Position numbers and translations under genes: made by a program. Below, in pieces: positions 7,979 through 14,007 of a stretch of DNA of 14,642 nt. The notes below the pieces were generated by a model. The model searched no databases. It was not told where the DNA came from and saw nothing but the letters and a program-made list of their open reading frames with translations. Position 1 is the first letter of the stretch; each line of letters opens with the position of its first letter. The stretch is from Bacillota bacterium (GTDB lineage: Bacteria > Bacillota > UBA4882 > UBA8346): positions 1 through 14,642 of the forward strand of contig DNPQ01000338.1 in NCBI GenBank assembly GCA_003501335.1. Direction: 5' to 3'.

Positions 7979-8644
7979 TCAATGATGTTTTCTTTCCAGC
8001 CAGTGAGCGATAAAATTGCCGGTCCATTGGATAACCTCAACCATCACGACTAAAACAACTACTGTAGCAATTAAAACATCATTGCGATATCGCATATAGC
8101 CGAAACGAATCGCCAAACTTCCCAGTCCCCCGGCTCCGATGGCCCCGGCGGTAGCAGTAAATCCTGTGATAGTAATGATTGCCAAAGTAATACCTCGAAT
8201 CAAAGACGGCAGAGCTTCCGGAATCATAACTTTCCAGATAATCATAAACGGTTTGGCTCCAATGGATAATGCCGCTTCAATCTTGCCTTTTTCCACTTCC
8301 TTTAAACTGTTCTCAATGAGCCGGGCCAAAAAAGGGGCTGAACCGATGGCTAGTGGTACCACTGCAGCGGTGGATCCCAACGTAGTTCCGACCAGCCAGC
8401 GCGATAAAGGCAGTATTAATACAATTAAAATAATGAAAGGAAAAGACCGGAAGATGTTAACCACCGTACTGATCGCACTATGAATATTAGGCAATCCAGA
8501 GATATGCCCATCCGAAGTAACCACCAATGCTATACCTAAGGGTAATCCTAATAATAATGCAAAAAGGGTCGACATCACCACCATATAAGTGGTTTCAAGT
8601 ACTGCAACTCCAAGTAAGGGTAAGACATCATTCGCCAATATCAT
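7979..8644 (-). CDS. metI: MetI-type ABC importer permease
   Basis: This is the membrane subunit of the methionine-type importer. It has five hydrophobic segments and the coupling-helix motif EAALSIGAKPFMIIWKVMIP, which contacts the ATPase. Further family signatures are FRSFPFIILIV, GSAPFLARLIE and TATAGAIGAGGLG. I place the start at ATG 8644, nine bases after GAGG. Upstream in-frame starts (TTG 8659, ATG 8653, ATG 8650) are possible, and the TTG would overlap the metN stop. Either way the gene is translationally tied to metN. Length (221-226 residues) is normal for MetI. Confidence 0.93.
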   Translation of the reverse strand: MILANDVLPLLGVAVLETTYMVVMSTLFALLLGLPLGIALVVTSDGHISGLPNIHSAISTVVNIFRSFPFIILIVLILPLSRWLVGTTLGSTAAVVPLAIGSAPFLARLIENSLKEVEKGKIEAALSIGAKPFMIIWKVMIPEALPSLIRGITLAIITITGFTATAGAIGAGGLGSLAIRFGYMRYRNDVLIATVVVLVVMVEVIQWTGNFIAHWLERKHH

Positions 8645-8655
8645 CGCCATCATCC

Positions 8656-9426
8656 TCAAATTACATAATTGTTTTGCTGTAATTCAATATCACTTTGGAC
8701 AAACAAACGGGTGGTATCGGTTTGGGGGTTGGTAAACAGATCGTGCACCGATCCCATTTCCGTAATGGAGCCATCTTCAATGACCGCAACATGATTGCAT
8801 ATCCGTCGCAATACATCCATTTCATGAGTAATTAATACGATGGTCAGGTTGAATTTTTGATTGATATTCTTTAATAATTCCAAGATGGAATACGTTGTTT
8901 TCGGATCCAAGGCCGAAGTTGCTTCATCACTCAATAAGACTGCAGGATTATTAGCCAATGCCCGGGCTATCCCAACCCTTTGTTTTTGTCCCCCGCTTAA
9001 CTGGTAAGGATAAGCATTGGTTTTTTCAGTTAGCTCAACCAAATCCAATAACTGTTCTACCCGCTCCCGAATTTGCCGCTTGGAAAATTGGGCAACTTCC
9101 AATGGAAATGCAATATTCTCAAATACTGTTTTCGAATCAAACAGGTTAAAATGTTGAAAAATCATACCGATGTGTTTCCGGGCCTCACGCAGTTGTTGCT
9201 TATTCAGACTGGTGATTTCATCATTACCAATCCAAATCGACCCACTGTCCGGTTCTTCCAAGCGGTTTAGGCAACGGATTAAAGTTGATTTCCCGGCACC
9301 GCTAAATCCGATGACTCCAAAAATGTCGCTTTCGGTGATCTGGAGGTTAATGTTTCTGAGAGCATATACTTTCCCGTCAGCCGTGTTAAAAGTTTTACTT
9401 AGTCCTTGAATGTTAATCATCGCCAT
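8656..9426 (-). CDS. metN: MetN-type ABC importer ATPase lacking the regulatory domain
   Basis: This is the ATP-hydrolysing subunit of the methionine-type importer. Motifs are Walker A GFSGAGKST (40-48), IGMIFQHFNL (86-95), the signature LSGGQKQR (143-150), Walker B VLLSDEATSALD (163-174) and the switch histidine in THEMDV (H201). IGMIFQHFNL and THEMDV are typical of MetN. MetN proteins usually have about 340 residues, with a C-terminal NIL (ACT-like) domain that binds methionine and shuts transport down. This one stops at 256, soon after the ATPase fold. The stop is followed directly by metI, so the short form looks natural and not a sequencing break. ATG at 9420 (third codon) has a better-spaced ribosome binding site (AAAGGA) than 9426. 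A decayed reading frame upstream ends inside its first codons. Confidence 0.92.
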   Translation of the reverse strand: MAMINIQGLSKTFNTADGKVYALRNINLQITESDIFGVIGFSGAGKSTLIRCLNRLEEPDSGSIWIGNDEITSLNKQQLREARKHIGMIFQHFNLFDSKTVFENIAFPLEVAQFSKRQIRERVEQLLDLVELTEKTNAYPYQLSGGQKQRVGIARALANNPAVLLSDEATSALDPKTTYSILELLKNINQKFNLTIVLITHEMDVLRRICNHVAVIEDGSITEMGSVHDLFTNPQTDTTRLFVQSDIELQQNNYVI

Positions 9427-9640
9427 TCATCCTTTTTGATTCATTGATAACTGCCAAGCGCTGCCCCAATTGAGGACCCGGTAATAAGCCTAAATCATTT
9501 CCCAAAAAGCGGCTGATTCAGTGATATTCACAAACCGGCCCGGTAAATCAGAACGGAATTCCAGCAAAAAGTTAGGGGCTCGCTCCAAATAATCGCCAAA
9601 ACAGTCTGTTGAGTCCCTAACGATGGATATTAACTGTCAT
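9413..9640 (-). pseudogene. Decayed coding remnant between nifH-like and metN
   Basis: The 241 bases between nifH-like and metN hold pieces of reading frame and no intact gene. A well-placed ribosome binding site (GAGGT) precedes ATG at 9640, but that frame stops after seven codons (M-T-V-N-I-H-R). A second frame is open for 48 codons (9490-9636) and reads DSTDCFGDYLERAPNFLL, EFRSDLPGRFVNITES, then stops. A third frame takes over at about 9505 with FLGNDLGLLPGPQLGQRLAV and ends inside the metN start, as a translationally coupled upstream gene would. The simplest reading is that a gene or genes once linked to both neighbours was largely deleted and then frameshifted. I do not recognise the protein. 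The place is where nifD/K-like genes would be expected. Confidence 0.5.
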
Positions 9641-9667
9641 ATTCGTTACCTCATTCTATTGAAGTCG

Positions 9668-10543
9668 TTAAATATTCGCGGCCACACTGCGGACCTCACC
9701 AGTCTCCATCGCCAGAAGTTGATCAGCCCATTTGGCAGCCCATTCTCTTAAATCTTTAACATCCAGCGGTGTTGGAGTCTTGGAATCAGTATGATTTGCA
9801 ATGCGATCCGCCAACTGTTGATAAACTTTAGTCTGTTCGGAATCAGGCGCCGCCTCGATAGTTGTTTTACCTTGCAACTCACTCTGAGTGACTGTAACCG
9901 AACGTGGCACATAACCAATCACTTGAGTGCCGGTTTGTTTCACAAAGTCATCAATGATTTCTTTGGCATAAGGTGCATTGATAGAATTGGCAATAACGCC
10001 TCCCAGGAGTGCTCCACCGCTGTTGGAATACTTTTGAATGCCCTTGAATAAATTGTTGGCCGCATAAATAGCCATGAAATCAGCGGATGATACCGTAAAA
10101 ACGTGTTCGGCAATGCCTTCTCGTATGGGAACCGCAAACCCTCCGCAAACCACATCGCCTAATACATCATAAAGGACATAATCCAAATCCAACTCTTCAA
10201 AAACACGCAGTTGTTTCAAAAGTTGTACCGCGGTAATGATACCCCGGCCGGCGCAACCAACTCCAGGGGCCGGACCGCCTGCTTCAACGCAATAAACCCC
10301 GCCGAACCCCTGAAACAAAACCTCTTCAGCCTTTACGGCATTTTTCTCCCGTAAAGTATCAAGTACTGTGGGTATGTATTTGCCGCCCCGTAATGTATTG
10401 GTGGAATCGCTTTTGGGATCGCAGCCAAATTGCATCACCTTATAGCCACTCTTTGCTAACGCTGCGCTGATATTGGAAGTTGTTGTGGATTTTCCGATGC
10501 CTCCCTTACCATAAATCGCAATCTGTTTGATTTTTTTCGACAA
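9668..10543 (-). CDS. NifH-like iron protein (nitrogenase reductase homologue)
   Basis: This is a 291-residue homologue of NifH, the dimeric 4Fe-4S ATPase that feeds electrons to a nitrogenase-type catalytic protein. Numbered from the TTG start (GGAG eight bases upstream), the P-loop is GKGGIGKS (12-19). The cluster cysteines are C97 in PGVGCAGRG and C133 in LGDVVCGGF, and the ADP-ribosylation arginine equivalent is R100. Switch motifs GCDPKSDST (40-48) and DVLGD (126-130) are intact, so the protein should be functional. An upstream ATG at 10573 lacks this support. Divergent stretches (MQFGCDPK, SSADFMAIYAANNLFKG, and a C-terminus without the acidic NifH tail) suggest a nitrogenase-like group and not true nitrogen fixation. 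It follows nifB-like by 49 bases. MarH of methylthio-alkane reductase, an alternative Fe protein or another reductase partner are all possible. Confidence 0.9.
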   Translation of the reverse strand: MSKKIKQIAIYGKGGIGKSTTTSNISAALAKSGYKVMQFGCDPKSDSTNTLRGGKYIPTVLDTLREKNAVKAEEVLFQGFGGVYCVEAGGPAPGVGCAGRGIITAVQLLKQLRVFEELDLDYVLYDVLGDVVCGGFAVPIREGIAEHVFTVSSADFMAIYAANNLFKGIQKYSNSGGALLGGVIANSINAPYAKEIIDDFVKQTGTQVIGYVPRSVTVTQSELQGKTTIEAAPDSEQTKVYQQLADRIANHTDSKTPTPLDVKDLREWAAKWADQLLAMETGEVRSVAANI

Positions 10544-10592
10544 AATGTTCACTCCTTTGTATTTTGTAACCATTTATCATTCTTGTCAAAGT

Positions 10593-11480
10593 CTAGCCAT
10601 GTGAAAAAGTAGTTAGCTCTACGTCATACAGTCCTTCGGCTAAATCTTGACCCTTGCCAGGGATACCGCAAGCATCAGCACGACAATGCTGGCAATGACG
10701 AAAAACCTGCAGATATTTTTCAGCTGCTTCACGAGCGATATTAAGCTGCTGGCAATCCGGAGCCGGATAATTTTTGAATTCATGTTGCGGAATAAGCGGA
10801 ATGATATTCAATATAGATACTCCCAAATCTGAAATAACCTCAGCAATCTGTTTAATATGATGTTCATTAATACCGGGGATCAACACCGTATTAACCTTAA
10901 CGATTGCCCCCAATGAAAGAATCTTACGAATACCTGCTATCTGTGCAGCTATTAAAAAGCGGGCTGCATAAGATCCGGTAAATAATTGACCATGATAGAC
11001 AATATGAGAGCATATTTGTTGCAATATATTATCATCCAAAGCATTCACAGTAACAGTTACTGTTTTGACTCCGGCAGCGATGATGTGTTCTGCCTTTTCC
11101 TCCAGAAGCAAACCATTGGTACTTAGACAATTCATAAGCTGCGGGTAATGTTGATGAATAAGTTCAAAGGTTTCTAAAGCATGATCAGTGGCCAAAGTGT
11201 CTCCTGGACCCGCAATTCCGGCCACTGTGATTTCAGGACATTTTGCCAGGGCTTTAGTTACCATCTCTACGGCTGCTTTTGGAGTTAATAAACTTCGGCT
11301 GACACCGGGCCGATTTTCAAACTTATTGAAACTTCTTTTACAAAAACGGCACTGAATATTGCAATCCGGACTAACCGGTAAATGAATCCGACCATATTTA
11401 AAGTGGGCTTCCCCACTAAAACAGGGATGCTGCTTGATCAAATGGCTAAAATCTTTCGGACTTTCAGGCATCTTAGGCAT
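10593..11480 (-). CDS. NifB-like radical SAM cofactor-assembly protein
   Basis: This is a 295-residue radical S-adenosylmethionine enzyme of the NifB type. NifB fuses two 4Fe-4S clusters with a carbide and an extra sulfur into the 8Fe-9S-C precursor of nitrogenase-like cofactors. The N-terminal HPCF (C20), the radical SAM triad C40-N-I-Q-C44-R-F-C47, AGPGDTLA, STNGLLL, VNTVLIPGIN and the C-terminal C263-Q-H-C266-R-A-D-A-C271-G are all present and match NifB ligand motifs. The NifX-like C-terminal domain of long NifB proteins is absent; this is the short form. AGAGGTG six bases before ATG supports the start. It is the first gene after a strong promoter and a long leader, and directly precedes nifH-like. 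Its presence implies that the partner catalytic protein carries a NifB-derived cofactor; MarB is one known analogue. That partner is not encoded here. Confidence 0.9.
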   Translation of the reverse strand: MPKMPESPKDFSHLIKQHPCFSGEAHFKYGRIHLPVSPDCNIQCRFCKRSFNKFENRPGVSRSLLTPKAAVEMVTKALAKCPEITVAGIAGPGDTLATDHALETFELIHQHYPQLMNCLSTNGLLLEEKAEHIIAAGVKTVTVTVNALDDNILQQICSHIVYHGQLFTGSYAARFLIAAQIAGIRKILSLGAIVKVNTVLIPGINEHHIKQIAEVISDLGVSILNIIPLIPQHEFKNYPAPDCQQLNIAREAAEKYLQVFRHCQHCRADACGIPGKGQDLAEGLYDVELTTFSHG

Positions 11481-11557
11481 TTATTTCACCTCTTATGGTC
11501 ATATTTTTAAATTATTATATTAAACATATATATTAACTGATAATTAAAAAGTATTTT

Positions 11558-11576
11558 TTGGGGATTGCTCCCCCAA
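11558..11576. repeat. GC-rich stem-loop in the nifB-like leader
   Basis: TTGGGGA and TCCCCCAA pair around TTGC. On the plus strand it is followed by six T, and on the minus strand by six A and then a later T run. As no plus-strand gene ends here, its role in the minus-strand leader is unclear. It could be a second structural element before the ribosome binding site at about 11490. Confidence 0.5.
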
Positions 11577-11587
11577 TTTTTTCTTTT

Positions 11588-11650
11588 AAAAAAATAAAGA
11601 CCAAGCCTATTCCTCACTTCTAAATAGAGTGAAGAAAAATGACTTAGTCT
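11588..11650 (-). terminator. Intrinsic terminator inside the nifB-like leader
   Basis: On the minus strand AGACTAAG (11643-11650) pairs fully with CTTGGTCT (11598-11605). Above it TTCTTCACT (11628-11636) pairs with AGTGAGGAA (11610-11618), closing a nine-base loop. The lower stem runs into TTTATTTTTTT. It lies between the promoter at 11741-11769 and the nifB-like start, so it would stop transcription before the coding region unless overridden. Confidence 0.65.
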
Positions 11651-11708
11651 CCAGTTTTCTGGTCAACTTCGTTTTTAAATATTCAATTCAAGAAATCAAT
11701 AACCAAGT
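11588..11708 (-). promoter_or_regulatory. Candidate attenuator with alternative pairing
   Basis: The leader segment CTTGGTT (minus strand, plus positions 11701-11707) nearly copies the terminator's 3' arm CTTGGTCT. It can pair over seven bases, with two wobble pairs, with the terminator's 5' arm GACTAAG. The two structures exclude each other, as in riboswitch, T-box and other attenuators. A small hairpin, CCAG-AAAA-CTGG (11651-11662), lies just before the terminator. I do not recognise a known riboswitch class and see no SAM-I box, so the trigger is unknown. Confidence 0.45.
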
Positions 11709-11740
11709 AAATCTATCTTAATAATATTATTTTAATAATT

Positions 11741-11769
11741 ATAATACCCCATGTTATTTTAAATGTCAA
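11741..11769 (-). promoter_or_regulatory. Strong sigma-A promoter of the nifB-like operon
   Basis: On the minus strand TTGACA (11764-11769, perfect -35), exactly 17 bases and TATTAT (11741-11746, five of six for -10) form a near-consensus promoter. The start of transcription would be near 11734, giving a leader of about 250 bases before nifB-like. It probably drives nifB-like, nifH-like and perhaps metNIQ. Confidence 0.75.
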
Positions 11770-11859
11770 GGGGATCGGATAACCTATAGCAATTATCTTC
11801 AGTTCGTTGATGTACTTGTGACTTCTATCCTAAATGTGTTTTACAAATACTATACCCTC

Positions 11860-12771
11860 TTACAGAACTGCCGTTGGCGAAATTTCCTCCGCCAAATCTT
11901 GAGTACGGCCCTGATAATTTTCAATGGTCCTACGAGAGCCATTGGTACCGTTTTGCAATAATTGCCATATCTTGTGCCTGATCCAGTTAAAGTCCGGCGA
12001 TGATCGAATATCCCCAAGGCGTCTGGGGCGTGGCAATCCTACTTTGACAATCTCTTTGACGGATCCGGGATTACTGGACATCACAGCGACCCGATCCGCC
12101 AAAAATACGGCTTCATCAATGGCGTGCGTTACAAAAACGATCGTTTTATGGGTTTCTTCCCATATTCGCAGCAATTCATCTTGTAAAATCTCCCGGGTTT
12201 GAGCATCCACAGCGGCAAAGGGTTCATCCATCAATAAAACCGTCGGGTCATAAGCCAAGGCCCTGGCAATGGCTACTCTTTGCTTCATCCCGCCCGACAA
12301 TTCATAGGGATAACGGTCTTCAAATCCCTGTAACCCGACTAAATCAATATAATCCAGGCTAATCTTCCGGCGCTTTTCCTTATTTACGCCTTTTATTTCC
12401 AATCCAAAAGCTACATTCTCCCGTACGGTCCGCCAAGGAAAAAGGGCATAACCTTGAAGTACAATTCCGCGGTCAAGAGCCGGACCGGTAATCAGCTTGC
12501 CATCAATTCGGATTTCACCGGAAGTCGGATGATTCAGTCCGGCTAACATATCTAAAAAAGTCGATTTCCCACAACCACTTGGTCCCACAATGGTCAGAAA
12601 TTCTCCCTGAAGCACTTCCAGATTGAAATTATGTAGTGCGACAAATTCCTTCGTTCCTTTACCCTCAGTGCAACGGACATGAAATACTTTATTAATATTT
12701 CGCGCCGTAATTTTTCCTTCCAAGATTTCTGAAGAAGACGTGATTTTGGGGTTAGCTATTTCATTTGACAT
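11860..12771 (-). CDS. Nitrate/sulfonate-type ABC transporter ATPase, orphan
   Basis: This is a 303-residue ATPase of the NitT/TauT (SsuB/TauB) type, whose family imports nitrate, sulfonates, taurine or related anions. Motifs are Walker A GPSGCGKST (63-71), the Q-loop VLQGYALFPWRTVRENVAFG, the signature LSGGMKQR (158-165), Walker B VLLMDEPFAAVD (178-189) and H216 in FVTHAIDEA. FPWRTV and MDEPFAAVD are typical of this subfamily. AAAGGATG seven bases before ATG supports the start. No matching permease or binding protein is found on either side within the window, although these are normally in the same operon. The protein also has an N-terminal extension of about 20 residues and a tail of about 35 beyond the core. 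It may serve a permease encoded elsewhere or be left over from a rearranged operon. Given the neighbours, a sulfur compound is the likely substrate, by inference only. Confidence 0.88.
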   Translation of the reverse strand: MSNEIANPKITSSSEILEGKITARNINKVFHVRCTEGKGTKEFVALHNFNLEVLQGEFLTIVGPSGCGKSTFLDMLAGLNHPTSGEIRIDGKLITGPALDRGIVLQGYALFPWRTVRENVAFGLEIKGVNKEKRRKISLDYIDLVGLQGFEDRYPYELSGGMKQRVAIARALAYDPTVLLMDEPFAAVDAQTREILQDELLRIWEETHKTIVFVTHAIDEAVFLADRVAVMSSNPGSVKEIVKVGLPRPRRLGDIRSSPDFNWIRHKIWQLLQNGTNGSRRTIENYQGRTQDLAEEISPTAVL

Positions 12772-12807
12772 AATGATTCATCCTTTCCGCAATTTCTTAA
12801 ATTTGAC

Positions 12808-12963
12808 TTAAATCTCTTGAGTACTTGGAACTACTACTCCCCTTGAATTTACTCTCAAAAAATTTATATTTCTATCTTTGCTGTACTCATTCAAACCCTC
12901 CCAAAACTCATTAGATAGTTTAAACGACTGCTTATAAAAAAGGCCACAATCCCCCTTGCTCAC
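12808..12963 (-). CDS. Possible 51-residue ORF upstream of the ABC ATPase
   Basis: A minus-strand frame opening with GTG at 12963 (AGAGG nine bases upstream) encodes a 51-residue protein containing FYKQSFKLSNEFWEGLNEY and ending VVVPSTQEI. I do not recognise it. Its first codons lie in the loop and 3' arm of the terminator hairpin at 12941-12975, so it would be made only when transcription reads through. It may be a real small protein, the tail of a degraded gene, or chance. Confidence 0.2.
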   Translation of the reverse strand: MSKGDCGLFYKQSFKLSNEFWEGLNEYSKDRNINFLRVNSRGVVVPSTQEI

Positions 12964-12975
12964 GGATTATGGCCT
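12935..12975 (-). terminator. Strong intrinsic terminator
   Basis: On the minus strand AGGCCATAATCC (12964-12975) pairs with GGATTGTGGCCT (12941-12952), twelve bases with one mismatch, around an 11-base loop, followed by TTTTTT. It lies 265 bases past the end of the exported repeat protein gene and 160 bases before the ABC ATPase. It could end the upstream unit or act as an attenuator in the ATPase leader. Confidence 0.75.
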
Positions 12976-13105
12976 CTAGTTTACTAGTCAGTCATTGCTC
13001 TAGTATTTTGGTAAATTTACATATGTTTCAAATTATTTCAGACGAAAACGAAACCGCCTAGGGTTTATGCACCAACTGCAATTTTATACGCTGTATCATC
13101 GATTA

Positions 13106-13134
13106 ATTATATAATTATGCACTCACTTGCCTAA
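13106..13134 (-). promoter_or_regulatory. Weak candidate promoter for the ABC ATPase
   Basis: On the minus strand a perfect TATAAT (13106-13111) follows a 17-base spacer after TTAGGC (13129-13134), which matches the -35 consensus poorly. The area is AT-rich, so chance is likely. If real, the leader to the ATPase would be about 325 bases and would contain the terminator at 12935-12975. Confidence 0.25.
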
Positions 13135-13135
13135 A

Positions 13136-13176
13136 GATAATGTCCGTAAATTTCTTCGTGCCAACGGACCCTTATC
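13136..13176. repeat. Two-tier stem-loop in the gene-free region 12976-13240
   Basis: GATAA (13136-13140) and GTCCGT (13142-13147) pair perfectly with ACGGAC (13164-13169) and TTATC (13172-13176), with a one-versus-two base bulge and a 16-base loop. There is no T run, so it is not a terminator. Other dyads nearby are AAACC-GCCTAG-GGTTT (13050-13065) and GTAAATTTAC (13011-13020). Apart from these I see no gene in 12976-13240. Confidence 0.45.
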
Positions 13177-13240
13177 GCATTGTCGAAATCATCTCTCCCA
13201 TCATTTTTTCTCTCCAACCAATGGGTGAAATCATTTCTAA

Positions 13241-13948
13241 TCAATTTTTTTCCGCAAATGAGAGCACTTTCAAAATATCCCCATCCCAGATTCCTTTGAC
13301 TGTAATCGTTAAATTATCTTTTTTTGCCGTTTTATTCAGATAATCGGCTGCTAATTGATGACCTTTGGCGTCAAATTTATAAAACGTAAAGGAACCGTCC
13401 GCTTGTTTAACGATGATTCCATAGCCGGAGGCTGCGCAATCTTTCATCAAGCAGCATTCTTTGGTATGCTTGTCAGGATCATTTGTGCCGTTGCAGGATG
13501 TTTCAATTAACCAGCCACTCAGAACTATTGCAACTGGCTTTTGCAAAATCTTTTCCGTCAGCGAGGTGACTTTCAAGATGCCGCCATCCAGGGTTCCTTT
13601 GGCAATTACCAGGATTCCGCTTTCCTTGGCGGTTTTAGCCAAAATATCCTTGGCGAGTTTCTGACCATTCCCATCAAATTTGTAAAACTGGTAACTGCCG
13701 TCGGATTGTTTAACTGAGATGCCATAACCGCTGGCGGCGCATTCCGGCATTAGGATGCATTCTTTAGTAATTTTCCCCGGATTTTCATGCATACCGCTAG
13801 AATGAGCTGTGATTAAATAGCCTTCATATTCCTGATCCATAGCCATGGCTTCTGTCGTAAGAACAGGTTGCTTACCGATCCAAGCACCAAAAACAGTAAA
13901 AATCGACAGCAACATTATAAAATAAAGTTTCTTTCTTTTTTGAATCAT
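13241..13948 (-). CDS. Exported protein with two C-x2-M-x2-C repeat domains
   Basis: This is a 235-residue secreted or surface protein of a family I cannot name. ATG at 13948 (GGAGTG upstream) is preferred to the TTG at 13999, because it gives a clean signal peptide (KKLYFIMLLSIFTVFGAWIG) with a possible cut after T-E-A-M-A. The mature part is two tandem copies of a roughly 85-residue domain. Each copy contains TKEC-x2-M-x2-CAASGYGI, then VKQ-x-DGS-x-x-FYKFD, L-A-x-D-x-L-x-KTAK and a closing K-G-x-x-D-G-x-x-L-K-V stretch. The C-x2-M-x2-C spacing, with a second adjacent cysteine in the C-terminal copy, would suit binding of a soft metal such as copper. The gene directly upstream encodes a membrane protein with a cupredoxin domain, 59 bases away and probably in the same operon. 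Metal binding is inference. An enzymatic role is not suggested by anything seen. Confidence 0.8.
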   Translation of the reverse strand: MIQKRKKLYFIMLLSIFTVFGAWIGKQPVLTTEAMAMDQEYEGYLITAHSSGMHENPGKITKECILMPECAASGYGISVKQSDGSYQFYKFDGNGQKLAKDILAKTAKESGILVIAKGTLDGGILKVTSLTEKILQKPVAIVLSGWLIETSCNGTNDPDKHTKECCLMKDCAASGYGIIVKQADGSFTFYKFDAKGHQLAADYLNKTAKKDNLTITVKGIWDGDILKVLSFAEKN

Positions 13949-14007
13949 AGTTTTCACTCCTTTATTTTTTATGCCGATCACCCCTTTGCGAAATTGCAAT
14001 CCCCTTT

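Noticed and set aside
9413..9510. Resemblance of the NDLGLLPGPQLG stretch to the C-terminal motif of CCA-adding enzymes
   Set aside because: The spacing is about two residues short and no other part of that enzyme is present, so the likeness is probably chance.
9940..10155. 71-codon minus-strand frame within nifH-like
   Set aside because: It overlaps the conserved NifH reading frame in another phase and has no family match.
9668..10543. Calling the locus a nitrogen-fixation (nif) cluster
   Set aside because: There are no nifD, nifK, nifE or nifN genes, the NifH-like sequence departs from classical NifH in several stretches, and the neighbours concern sulfur.
11480..11740. SAM-I (S-box), T-box or cobalamin riboswitch in the nifB-like leader
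   Set aside because: None of the conserved core sequences of these classes could be found by eye; only the alternative terminator pairing is supported.
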